Below, piece after piece: positions 24,174-32,145 of a DNA stretch of 64,000 nucleotides. The stretch covers positions 174,985 through 238,984 of the IMG/VR virus record IMGVR_UViG_3300042922_001182, one strand, 5' to 3'. Source of the stretch: a virus. Numbering within the stretch: the stretch's first letter is position 1; every line of letters begins with the position of its first letter. A program made the position numbers and the translations under genes. Below the pieces are notes generated by a model. The model saw only the letters and a program-made list of their open reading frames with translations. It was not told the origin of the DNA and made no database searches.

Positions 24174-24488
24174 CTAGCCGCCAGCCGGTGCGTGGTCGCC
24201 GACGCTGGCGTAGATGAAGAAGCCCTGGGTGCGATGGTCCAGGCTGACCAAGCGGAGGCGGACCTCGTCGGCGAGGTCGAGGTGCCTCACCCTCACCGGG
24301 CCCTTCTCGATGGAGGGCTGGACCATCGCCACCTCCCCGTTCACCAGGACCTCCACGGCGGCGTATCCCTCGGAGCCGAAGTTGCCCTCGATGAGGACGA
24401 CGCCCTGGCCCCTGCAGTCGATGGGGGGAGTGGTGATAGAGGCCCCCGGGTCGAGGCGCCCGACTTGGTAGATGGTGTGCTGTATCAT
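24174..24488 (-). CDS. Hypothetical beta-rich protein, 104 aa
   Basis: I chose ATG 24488, which directly follows the stop of the upstream HNH-like gene, over longer forms. The protein is beta-rich and compact without cysteines. The 87 bases between it and the RNase H gene hold only GC-rich inverted sequence and no gene. Function unknown. Confidence 0.75.
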   Translation of the reverse strand: MIQHTIYQVGRLDPGASITTPPIDCRGQGVVLIEGNFGSEGYAAVEVLVNGEVAMVQPSIEKGPVRVRHLDLADEVRLRLVSLDHRTQGFFIYASVGDHAPAGG

Positions 24489-24489
24489 C

Positions 24490-25221
24490 CTACGCGGTGG
24501 CCTCCCTGTTCTCGATGACGAGGTCCTCAAGGGTCAGGGGGCGCATGCCCTCCATCTCGACGATGGTGATCGTCCGCTCAAGGGCCTCCGGGACGCGGTC
24601 GCACGCGCCGATACGCTCCATGCGCTCGGCGACGTCGAGCAGGGTGCGGAGGCGGATGAGCTGCTCGTCGTCGAAGCCCTCGCGGTACCGGTTGACGAAC
24701 GTGCGCATGTCGCCGAAGACCTGGTCGGCCGTGATGAACAGGTCGCCGCTGTGGACCAGCTTGTGGGCCGTATTCGACAGGGGGACCAGGGGAATGATGT
24801 TCTCGTAGTGGCACTTCAGGATCTCGTCCGCGATGTCGTAGGGGGAGATCCTGGTGGCCGGACCGCCCTTGACGCACCTCGCCCGCACGACCGCGCTAGT
24901 GACGTCGTACAGGGTCAGGATGGCGTGGTGCATCTCGATCTTGACGCCCTTGTGCTCCTTGGGGTCCGCGCCCGCGATGAACGAGCACCGGCTGATGTCG
25001 AGGCCGGTGCCGACGTAGTGGACGTAGTCCCGGTACTCCATCGACCCGCGCACGATGCGCTCCACGCGCTTCACGTAGTTCTTGAAGTCCTTGGCCTCGT
25101 CGATCTGCCAGGCCTGCATCCTGTGGTCGGTGGTCCTGATCTTCTGGGGGACGCTCAGGGTCTCGAACTTCTCCTGATCGTCGCCGGAGCCCCTCACGGC
25201 CCCGCTGTTGGGCAACTTCAT
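24490..25221 (-). CDS. HNH-like protein, paralogue A, 243 aa
   Basis: It is clearly related to the 230-aa protein at 25597-26289. Shared blocks include a Cys-Phe/Ser strand, IEMHH..LTLYD (double His), a His before the P-L-x-x-T-AH..xHSG block, and FGDxRxFVxxYxxG. The HH and H...H spacing resembles HNH/beta-beta-alpha nucleases, but a full zinc or HNH signature is not clear. If active it would nick DNA. It could equally be a structural derivative. The C-terminal 45 residues are unique to this copy. Confidence 0.8.
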   Translation of the reverse strand: MKLPNSGAVRGSGDDQEKFETLSVPQKIRTTDHRMQAWQIDEAKDFKNYVKRVERIVRGSMEYRDYVHYVGTGLDISRCSFIAGADPKEHKGVKIEMHHAILTLYDVTSAVVRARCVKGGPATRISPYDIADEILKCHYENIIPLVPLSNTAHKLVHSGDLFITADQVFGDMRTFVNRYREGFDDEQLIRLRTLLDVAERMERIGACDRVPEALERTITIVEMEGMRPLTLEDLVIENREATA

Positions 25222-25233
25222 CTCACACCTCCT

Positions 25234-25593
25234 CTAGCTGGTCCAGATGCTCGCCGAAGCCGGGAGCACCATGGAGAGACCTTCGCGGTTGTTGTGCTCC
25301 TCGCAGAGGTCGTAGGGCGTCTCGTTGCAGACGGCGAGGCCCTGGGTGAACTCGCCGCAGACCCTGCACTTGTGCATGCTGTTGCCGCCGCCCTTGACGC
25401 CGTACCGGGTCAGGTGGTCCAGCTTGTACTGCCTGTAGTGCTCTGCGGCACCCTCCCGGCTGTCGTGGCCGGGGCAGCCGTCGGCGCAGTAGCCGGTCGG
25501 GGCGACGACCCCCCGGATGTCGGAGGTCATATGGAACAGACCCGTGCCGACGCCATTCTCGTCCGCCTTCTCCAAAACAGTGTAGTGGCGCAT
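25234..25593 (-). CDS. Cys/His-rich hypothetical protein, 119 aa
   Basis: It contains C and H pairs: CADGCPGH near residue 36, CRVC near 76, and C near 88 and 96 followed by EEH. One or two zinc sites are likely. It lies between the two HNH-like paralogues in the same operon, a fixed arrangement that suggests a joint role. No family recognised. Confidence 0.75.
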   Translation of the reverse strand: MRHYTVLEKADENGVGTGLFHMTSDIRGVVAPTGYCADGCPGHDSREGAAEHYRQYKLDHLTRYGVKGGGNSMHKCRVCGEFTQGLAVCNETPYDLCEEHNNREGLSMVLPASASIWTS

Positions 25594-25596
25594 ATG

Positions 25597-26289
25597 CTAA
25601 ACCTCCTCCGACCCCATGGGGGTCACTCCGCTCTTGTTCCAAGTCCTGCGCTCGTAGGCCAGGGCGCCGCCGTGGGGGGCGCTGCGCTGGCTCTCCTCCA
25701 CCAGGGTGGCCAGCTTGTCGAAGTTCTTAGGGTGGACGCCCTCCTTGTACTTCTCGACGAAGGCGCGGATGTCCCCGAAGACCATGGACAGGGGGATGAA
25801 CAGCTGGCCGCTGTGGGCCATCTGGTGGGCCGTCTCGGAGAGCATGACCCCGCCGATACGGTCGGCGTAGTGCTCCTCCAGGAGCCTGTCGACCAGCCTC
25901 GGAACGGAGACCATCTCGCCGTTCAGGGCCATCTGCACGGCGATCGCCTCGGCGCAGTCGTACAGGGTCAGGGGGTAGTGGTGGAACTCGATGTCGGCGT
26001 TGTCGCCGTCGACGTTGCCCAGGAAGGCGCACCGGTCCATCCCCACGCTGCTCCTGAGGTAGGCCAGGTACGACGTGTACTCGTCGCTGCGCCTGAACAG
26101 AGTCTCCGCGTTCTTCACGAACTTCTTGAGCCTCTTGGGGTCGGCGTCGAAGCTCTCCGTGTAGTAGGGGAGGACGTAGTATCCTCCGTCCCTGACCTCC
26201 ACGTTGCCGTTCTTCAGCCGGAAGGCGTCGATATTGGCCACCTTGCCTAGGGGCTGCTCCTCCGCGCCGTTATCGAAATAGTCGTCCAT
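25597..26289 (-). CDS. HNH-like protein, paralogue B, 230 aa
   Basis: First gene of the minus-strand operon 26289-23388. It shares with the 24490-25221 protein the CAF strand, IEFHH..LTLYDC, LEEHY, the T-AHQMAHSG block and FGDIRAFVEKYKEG. The two probably arose by duplication. His-rich blocks again suggest an HNH-type metal site, unproven. AAAGGAG precedes the ATG. Its own promoter lies in the 50 bases shared with the divergent gene at 26392 but was not identified. Confidence 0.8.
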   Translation of the reverse strand: MDDYFDNGAEEQPLGKVANIDAFRLKNGNVEVRDGGYYVLPYYTESFDADPKRLKKFVKNAETLFRRSDEYTSYLAYLRSSVGMDRCAFLGNVDGDNADIEFHHYPLTLYDCAEAIAVQMALNGEMVSVPRLVDRLLEEHYADRIGGVMLSETAHQMAHSGQLFIPLSMVFGDIRAFVEKYKEGVHPKNFDKLATLVEESQRSAPHGGALAYERRTWNKSGVTPMGSEEV

Positions 26290-26341
26290 CTCTTGGATCT
26301 CCTTTCCTCTCTATCCTAATCATTTGTTCGCCGTTCGTCCA

Positions 26342-26349
26342 CATATTAT
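26342..26349 (+). promoter_or_regulatory. Phage promoter element CATATTAT
   Basis: CACATATTATGAGGGTGAATCC lies 43 bases before the likely start at 26392. TAATCAT sits 20 bases upstream of TATTAT and weakly recalls CGAATCT. It drives the first GHKL operon. Confidence 0.7.
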
Positions 26350-26391
26350 GAGGGTGAATCCTATTGAACCAAACCGCAAGGAGGTATGGAG

Positions 26392-27531
26392 TTGCGCGAT
26401 ACCGATAGCACTAAGAAGAAAGAAATGATCGAGTTCATCTTCAAGGCGATCGTGTCCTACATGGAAAGGCACAGCCTGGCCACCGATAGCTTCGAGAACT
26501 ACGATAAGGATAGAGCCTGCACCGCCGCCTACCAGAGCCACATCGAGGCGATCCTTAGTGGGTTGGGGCTCAACTGGCACGTCGTGTTCGACATTATGTC
26601 ACCCGGTGGGAACATCCTCGCGATGAGCTCCGCGAAAGATGTCCCCACGACGGAGGGTGGTACCATGTACCGTGGTTGCGTGAAGTACCTGACGGATTTC
26701 CTCGGAGGTCTGTACGGCAACGCATCGGGCCACCCCGGCGTCGACTACTTCGCCGCCGATCTGTACGACATGGCCGTTGAGAGCAACACCACGCTCCGGG
26801 TGCCCCACTGGGACGTGGCCACCCCGAAGGAAACCCGGAAGGCTGAGCCGGTGACCTTCGAGGTCAGCGTGCTCCTGTTCAGCAGGGAGAAGCTACGCAT
26901 GTACCAGTCCGAAATCGCCAGGGCCGAAGAGTGCGAGGCCAACCCTAGCACCATCCCCGACGAAGAGTTGCTCGGCATGGCCGTCACCAACTTCGGGGAG
27001 GCGAGGTCACTGGAGATGGGCTACCAGATCCGCACCTGCAGGGTCGTCCATAAAGCCACGGCACTGGAGGAAGGGGAGAAGGAGGCCGACACGAAGCTGC
27101 TGGAGTACTGGCAGCTCGGCACCCACTTCCCCTTCAACCCCACGGAGGCGGACCTCCGTGATCTGGAGGCGACCCGAGAGGTCGTACTGAGGTACATGGT
27201 GGACAACTCCCTGGGCACCGGGGCGTTCAACCAGTCCAATAGCGCCCCGAACGAGGCGTCGGAGGTCATCGACCACTACCGGGCCATCCTCAACAAGCTG
27301 GAGCTCGACACCGACGGCTGGGACGTGCGCTTCACCTCCGGCGAGACCTTCTACGAGCTCACGGCCGAGCGCCAGACCACCGAGTACGGCGGTCTCCTCG
27401 GGTCCCTGACTTGCATGAAGCAGGTGAAGAAGATCGCCCACATCTTCAACGGAACCTACAACAACGTGGACACCGCAGCGAAGTTCCTCGCCCTCGACCT
27501 CGTCGACATGAAGAGACTGTCAGAAAGGTAG
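26392..27531 (+). CDS. Hypothetical protein with two tandem repeats, 379 aa
   Basis: TTG 26392 is favoured over ATG 26386 because GGAGG ends only one base before the ATG. Residues about 8-125 and 255-375 are related: each has a helix ending in YM, a helix with H..AIL, a beta hairpin, a TEGG or TEYGG turn, and a final DLVDM or DLYDM helix. The middle part is unrelated. No catalytic motif is seen. The gene is nine bases upstream of the GHKL ATPase, so the two are probably co-expressed. Confidence 0.85.
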   Translation: MRDTDSTKKKEMIEFIFKAIVSYMERHSLATDSFENYDKDRACTAAYQSHIEAILSGLGLNWHVVFDIMSPGGNILAMSSAKDVPTTEGGTMYRGCVKYLTDFLGGLYGNASGHPGVDYFAADLYDMAVESNTTLRVPHWDVATPKETRKAEPVTFEVSVLLFSREKLRMYQSEIARAEECEANPSTIPDEELLGMAVTNFGEARSLEMGYQIRTCRVVHKATALEEGEKEADTKLLEYWQLGTHFPFNPTEADLRDLEATREVVLRYMVDNSLGTGAFNQSNSAPNEASEVIDHYRAILNKLELDTDGWDVRFTSGETFYELTAERQTTEYGGLLGSLTCMKQVKKIAHIFNGTYNNVDTAAKFLALDLVDMKRLSER

Positions 27532-27540
27532 GCTAGAGCC

Positions 27541-29331
27541 TTGGAAGACAAAGAGAAGAAGTACGGGGACCTGATCAACCAGGACGCCGCCCGTCGAGTA
27601 CTGCGCGGGATGTTCAACGACTCCGTCCCCGGGGTCGTCGCCGAGCTGCTGCAGAACGCCCAGCGGGCGGGCGCCACCCGCGTGGAGTTCGCCACCTCGG
27701 GGGAGGGTGGGTCCTACGCCGTCTCCTACAGGGACGACGGCCACGGTCTCCTCGGCGGTATGGACGGGCTGCACGCCTTCCTGAAGCTGGCCGAGACCTT
27801 CTTCGAGAACCCCGACGTGTACGACCAGCAGCCCATGGGGGTCGGCATCTACTCCCTCCTGGCCCACCCCGACATCCAGTCGGTGGTCGTCCGCTCCGGG
27901 GGCCTGGCGCTGGAGGTCGACACCCAGCGGTGGTGGGTGGAGCCCGGCTACTCGAAGACCTGGTTCGACCGCGTCCTTGAGTCGTCTGCCGAAGCCGACC
28001 CCGGCCTCAGGCTCAACATCACCTGCAACGCGTCCTTCGCGAAGGCCCTGAAGGACTGCCTCCCACCCTACCGCCCTCAGGCCCTGGAGGCCGAGGGCAG
28101 GGTCCGGGAGGTGCTAAACTTCCCCGCCGTCGGGTACGAGGGCATTCTTTCTGTGTCCCTTGATGGAACCCCTGTCTACACTGGTATCCCCCGCCGCATC
28201 CGAATCCCCGAATCCATCCTGAACTTCGAGTTCAGGGGCTCCATGGTCCGTGCCTCCTGGGTGGACCCGGAGGGCGGTGGCGCTACCCCGTCCTCCGTCG
28301 TGAACTGGTACGGCCAGCTCATCCCGATCGCCTCCAAGCGCCTCCGTAGGCTGCAGTTCTTCATGGACGTGAAGGACGGAAGGCCGCTGAACCCGCTGAC
28401 CCCCACCAGGAAGGGCATCGTCGAGGACGAGGCGTTCACCGAGCTCCTACAGGAGCTGGAGGACAAGCTGTTCGCATTCGTCTGCGACGAGTCCAACCGC
28501 CACCGGATCGGGCCCACCGTGATCGCTGGCCTGTTCACCATCGACGCGGCGAGGGCCCGCCGCCGGTGCCCCTACTACCTCGCCGCCAGGGTGGACAAGG
28601 CGGAGCCGTACCCCACCTCGTTCGAGTCCCTGACCCACACAAGCGATCTCGTGATCCTCTCCTACGACGAGGTGGTCACGGTCGTCGAGCCAGCCGTCCG
28701 GGTGTTCGACCAGGCCACGAAGAAGGAGATCAGCCTGACCATGAAGGGCCTCTCTACCTTCGCAGCCCTGGAGGGGGCCCCGGAGATGGTCATCCCCACC
28801 AGGTTCGCCGACTCCAAGCGGCTCCACAAGCAGGCTGTCTGGTGGGTGGTGGACACCGCCGCAGCTAACAAGGCAGCACGGTTCATCGTCCCTCCCGGCT
28901 TCTGGGCCGTCGGCGGTGTCGACGAGGTCCCCACCAACCTGAAAGCCGTGGAGGGGGAGGTGTTCGCCCTGGAGGTCCCCGCAGCCAGGGAGATCAGGGA
29001 CGCCGAGTGGCTCTGCGGCACCGACGACCCCGTAGGGTTCCTCCAGAGGTGGTCCAACGCGGCCTTCGAGCCCGCAGTGGAGGAGCGCCTGTTCGAAGAC
29101 GAGCTCTCCGACTACAGCGACTCCGTCAAGCGGCTGATCCGCAAGGTGCTCGGGAACCGCATACCCCTCAACTTCACACACGGGGAGCTCCAGCAGTTCT
29201 TCCCCGAGCGTCAGAAGACGAAGATATCCTCCGTGGTGTTCATCCACGGCAACCCGGGGTCGTCGATCCCGACAGAGATAGCAGTCTACTCCTCCGACGG
29301 GCAGGAGGTTCGCCTCACCATCATGGAGTAG
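27541..29331 (+). CDS. GHKL (Hsp90-like) ATPase, copy 1, 596 aa
   Basis: The N-terminal 110 residues hold the Bergerat ATP-binding fold: N-box AELLQNAQRAG (E35, N39), DxGxG as DDGHG (65-69), and MGVGIYSLL (99-107), close to the Hsp90 GVGFYS element. A shared block WYGQLIPI and PTRxxIV near residues 255-300 fits the second domain of GHKL proteins. The last 300 residues are unrecognised. Hsp90, MutL, topoisomerase and MORC proteins use ATP to close a dimeric clamp; which type this is cannot be told. Start is TTG 27541. A paralogue lies at 37504. Confidence 0.88.
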   Translation: MEDKEKKYGDLINQDAARRVLRGMFNDSVPGVVAELLQNAQRAGATRVEFATSGEGGSYAVSYRDDGHGLLGGMDGLHAFLKLAETFFENPDVYDQQPMGVGIYSLLAHPDIQSVVVRSGGLALEVDTQRWWVEPGYSKTWFDRVLESSAEADPGLRLNITCNASFAKALKDCLPPYRPQALEAEGRVREVLNFPAVGYEGILSVSLDGTPVYTGIPRRIRIPESILNFEFRGSMVRASWVDPEGGGATPSSVVNWYGQLIPIASKRLRRLQFFMDVKDGRPLNPLTPTRKGIVEDEAFTELLQELEDKLFAFVCDESNRHRIGPTVIAGLFTIDAARARRRCPYYLAARVDKAEPYPTSFESLTHTSDLVILSYDEVVTVVEPAVRVFDQATKKEISLTMKGLSTFAALEGAPEMVIPTRFADSKRLHKQAVWWVVDTAAANKAARFIVPPGFWAVGGVDEVPTNLKAVEGEVFALEVPAAREIRDAEWLCGTDDPVGFLQRWSNAAFEPAVEERLFEDELSDYSDSVKRLIRKVLGNRIPLNFTHGELQQFFPERQKTKISSVVFIHGNPGSSIPTEIAVYSSDGQEVRLTIME

Positions 29332-29356
29332 ACGACACTAGGAAGGAGAAACACCA

Positions 29357-29845
29357 ATGACCGTTAAGAAGGCCGTCCCGCCCAAGCCGAAGGCCGCCGC
29401 CAAGCAGCCCACCCGCATCACCCCGAAGGGGGACCACGCGGCCCTCGCCGTCATCCCCTCGGAGCAGCCGCCCGGCACCGCCCTGCTGTACGCCACCGTC
29501 GGCGGCCAGGAGGACCCGGAGACGGACCACGAGTACGCCGAGGGCGTCATGCTGTTCGTCAACGGCAAGCTCATCATGGAGGACTTCGGCGGCTGCTTCG
29601 CGGCGGCTGGAGTCGGCCTGTGGGCGATGGCCGCGAACCTCTCCGAGGCCCTCGGCGCCGAGATCGTCAAGGAGGAGATCGGCAAGGAGCACGAGGAGCG
29701 GATGGAGAAGTACTCCTACTCCGAGGCCCTGAACGGCCGCTCGGCCGACTCCCTCGACATGGCGATGTGGACCCTCGCCGACCGAGGCCTCATCGACTAC
29801 ACCCCTATGCACCTGCGAGAGCAGGAGAAGGAGATCACCGAATAA
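29357..29845 (+). CDS. Hypothetical protein with basic N-terminus, 162 aa
   Basis: The first 30 residues are Lys/Pro/Ala-rich and flexible. The core has a GVMLFVNGKLIME strand pair and a long Ala/Leu helix. A similar strand-then-helix unit appears twice in the next gene. TAATG overlap couples the two. It follows the GHKL ATPase by 25 bases with GGAAGGAG before the start. Function unknown; a partner of the ATPase is an inference from position. Confidence 0.8.
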   Translation: MTVKKAVPPKPKAAAKQPTRITPKGDHAALAVIPSEQPPGTALLYATVGGQEDPETDHEYAEGVMLFVNGKLIMEDFGGCFAAAGVGLWAMAANLSEALGAEIVKEEIGKEHEERMEKYSYSEALNGRSADSLDMAMWTLADRGLIDYTPMHLREQEKEITE

Positions 29846-30459
29846 TGAGCGACGCGATCCTCAACCCCACCCACGTCTCCATCAACGACCACGTCCTGGT
29901 CTCGACCGAGGCGGCGGAGTACGCACTCGTCCTGTTCATCGGCGGCCAGCTCGTCACCCACGGCTCCGAGGGCGCCGGGGCCGAGACCGTCCGGCAGCTG
30001 GCCACCCAGCTCGCCTCCCTCTACGGCCAGAACGTGGTCGACCTGAGCTTCGAGGCCGCCCAGGTCGGCTACGAGTTCGACGACATCTACAATGACCAGG
30101 ACGTGCTGTTCAGCACCCTGACGAAGTGGCTGACGTCGCTGCGCACCGGCGAGGAGGAGCCCCGCGTGACGTTCGTCGAGGTCATCAGCCTGAACGACGC
30201 CGACAAGTCGCAGGCCGCCTTCCTCAACGGCCAGCTGGTCGTCTTCGACCGCGACCGCCGCAACCCGGACTTCACGGCCTCCGAGGTCGCCAACCGCATG
30301 GCGACGGCGCTCGGAGTCGGCCTGGAGTCGGTGGAGTGTCCCATCGAGCACATCGCCATGCCCCAGAACGGCGACTACGAGGTGACGGACCTCGTCCAGT
30401 GGGTCCAGATCAACTACTTCCCGGAGCTCCTGGAGGAGGAGTCCGCTCAGCCCGAGTAG
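29845..30459 (+). CDS. Hypothetical protein with duplicated domain, 204 aa
   Basis: ATG 29845 overlaps the previous stop (TAATG). Two halves each contain a strand with (G/N)GQLV followed by a helix ending in LATQL or MATAL, matching the domain in the upstream protein. The whole set would be three copies of one about 70-residue unit. The C-terminus is acidic. A terminator follows. Function unknown. Confidence 0.8.
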   Translation: MSDAILNPTHVSINDHVLVSTEAAEYALVLFIGGQLVTHGSEGAGAETVRQLATQLASLYGQNVVDLSFEAAQVGYEFDDIYNDQDVLFSTLTKWLTSLRTGEEEPRVTFVEVISLNDADKSQAAFLNGQLVVFDRDRRNPDFTASEVANRMATALGVGLESVECPIEHIAMPQNGDYEVTDLVQWVQINYFPELLEEESAQPE

Positions 30460-30491
30460 GGCCAGGGCGAACGAGTTTTAATCCGAAAGGG

Positions 30492-30519
30492 TGGGTGCCA
30501 GCAGGCGCCCATTCTTTTT
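30492..30519 (+). terminator. Rho-independent terminator
   Basis: TGGGTGCC (30492-30499), loop AGCA, GGCGCCCA (30504-30511) with one G-T pair, then TTCTTTTT. It closes the 26392-30459 operon. Confidence 0.75.
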
Positions 30520-30524
30520 GTCCA

Positions 30525-30532
30525 CATATTAT
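30525..30532 (+). promoter_or_regulatory. Phage promoter element CATATTAT
   Basis: CACATATTATAGACGCGAGC starts five bases after the terminator tract and 36 bases before the TTG start at 30568. No CGAATCT at 18 bases. Confidence 0.7.
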
Positions 30533-30567
30533 AGACGCGAGCCCAACCCAACATAGGAGGTAAGACA

Positions 30568-31029
30568 TTGATCGAAATACGCCAAGAGAGCGAGGCCACC
30601 GCCCTGCTCGCCAACCCCGACCTCAGCCCCGCCATGCGGGCCATGATCGAGGGGTGCGGCAGCATCCAGAAGGCCATCGTCGATGGTCTGTCGGATGGAC
30701 CCTGGACGGTCGAGGACGTCGGCTGGTGCGTCATCATCGAGAACGTAAACGATCTCGCCTCCTTCGAGGCGAGCGGCGAGATCGAAGACGGCATCGTGTG
30801 GACGACGGCCGAGGCCGTCACCTACAACAGCGAGCACCAGTTCTTCAGCATCACCATCATCTACAACAACGACTTCGGCAAGAACTTCTTCGTTCCCTAC
30901 GAGATCCTGGGTAACAACGAGCGCGTCGAGCTGCTGAAGCAGGCCGTCGAATACGAGCGGTCGGCCCTGAAGACGCTCTCGGAGGCCTACGAGATCCTCA
31001 AGGACTCCAAGAAGGACGGCCCCAAGTGA
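30568..31029 (+). CDS. Hypothetical protein, 153 aa
   Basis: TTG 30568 follows TAGGAGGTAAGACA. The protein is mixed alpha/beta and soluble, with a helical C-terminus and no motif. The GTGA overlap couples it to the next gene. First gene of a unit ending at the terminator near 32058. Function unknown. Confidence 0.8.
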   Translation: MIEIRQESEATALLANPDLSPAMRAMIEGCGSIQKAIVDGLSDGPWTVEDVGWCVIIENVNDLASFEASGEIEDGIVWTTAEAVTYNSEHQFFSITIIYNNDFGKNFFVPYEILGNNERVELLKQAVEYERSALKTLSEAYEILKDSKKDGPK

Positions 31030-31226
31030 GCGCCCCGAACCGCTGCGGGGAGTGCCCCGCCTGCATCCGCTTCAAGCGGGTGCAGCAGCAGATGCTCTCC
31101 AACCTGCCCCTGATCGCCAACGGCATGATGGTCCAGGGGAGCCACCTAACGGACAGCGACGTGGCCTTCTACAACCGCTCCCTAGAGGAGAACCCCTGCG
31201 AAAAGAAAGAAGGTGAGCAACAGTGA
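31026..31226 (+). CDS. Small CxxC protein, 66 aa
   Basis: The GTG overlaps the preceding TGA. CGECPAC at residues 7-13 could bind a metal with another cysteine near 59. Otherwise helical. Coupled by overlap to both neighbours. Function unknown. Confidence 0.7.
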   Translation: MSAPNRCGECPACIRFKRVQQQMLSNLPLIANGMMVQGSHLTDSDVAFYNRSLEENPCEKKEGEQQ

Positions 31227-32047
31227 ACGAGCCCATCAGCACCCAGGACATGCTCCTGGCCGTCTGCACGACCCTCATGTGGAGCATGTTCGGGGGAGGT
31301 CGGAGGCCCCTCACCACCAAGAGCGACGGGAAGGAAGTGGCGTTGCTGTACCTCCCCGAGCGGTTCAGCGGGGTCGAGGCCCTGATCGCCGTGAGGTCGG
31401 AGAACATCGTTGGGAAGGCCCTCCACATCAAGGGGTTCTCCCTGGTCTTCACCGCGACGACGGCCGTCGGTCGCGACGCCCTCATGGACGCCCAGCAGGA
31501 CATGCGGCAGAGGAAGGGCTGGTTCGACTCGCCCAGCGAGCCCATCCGGGCGCTGGCGCAGTGGGGGCTTGAGGGGGAGGACCCCTCGTCCATCACCGTC
31601 GAGCTGGACACCGGCTCCATCACGGAGGCCGTGCACGTCTTCACGGAGGCGATGGTCATCGTCGACAACCTGTTGAAGAGCACGACCGACGCGGCGTGCT
31701 CCTCTTTCCGCGAGAAGGTCAGGCGGGTGGCCGAGGACACCCTCGACGAGATGTCGCACATCGACCGCCCGCTCTTCAACCTGTGCATGCAGGCCGTCGG
31801 CCTGGGGCGCATCCAGACCGTCGTCGACACGACGACCGACAGGGCGGGTGTCGCGATCGCGCCCGTCACCAGGCTCACCGCCCTGGTCCCCTTCCCCTTC
31901 AACACCAACGGCAACAGCGCCCTCTCCCTGAGCATGCTGCTCTCCGCCAGCGCCCCCGAGGAGTGCGAGGAGGCCTTCATGCTCACGTTGAAGGAGGCCA
32001 TCCATACCTCCGTCAACTACAGCCAGGAGGCTGAGACCACGCCCTGA
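31223..32047 (+). CDS. Hypothetical protein, 274 aa
   Basis: GTG 31223 follows AGAAGGTGAGC and overlaps the previous stop. The protein is alpha/beta with a helical central region (about 130-200) and a Thr/Leu/Pro-rich strand near 215-235. No recognised domain. It lies between the first GHKL operon and the tail protein genes. Function unknown. Confidence 0.8.
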   Translation: MNEPISTQDMLLAVCTTLMWSMFGGGRRPLTTKSDGKEVALLYLPERFSGVEALIAVRSENIVGKALHIKGFSLVFTATTAVGRDALMDAQQDMRQRKGWFDSPSEPIRALAQWGLEGEDPSSITVELDTGSITEAVHVFTEAMVIVDNLLKSTTDAACSSFREKVRRVAEDTLDEMSHIDRPLFNLCMQAVGLGRIQTVVDTTTDRAGVAIAPVTRLTALVPFPFNTNGNSALSLSMLLSASAPEECEEAFMLTLKEAIHTSVNYSQEAETTP

Positions 32048-32057
32048 GGGCGAACTG

Positions 32058-32086
32058 CGGGGGGCCTCGGCCCCCCGTATTTTTTT
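32058..32086 (+). terminator. Rho-independent terminator
   Basis: A GC stem CGGGGGGCC / GGCCCCCCG (32058-32066, 32069-32077) with a minimal loop is followed by an AT tract with seven T residues. No AT-rich promoter of the family follows before 32146. Confidence 0.8.
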
Positions 32087-32145
32087 GGGCACGGCAACAA
32101 TCCCATAGGCAACTACGTGAGAATTTCCGACTGGGGGTGACCGCA

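Noticed and set aside
24472-26250. 592-aa open frame on the plus strand
   Set aside because: Covers three minus-strand genes with ribosome sites and mutually related proteins; the plus frame is Val/Leu/Gly/His-rich and has no start signal.
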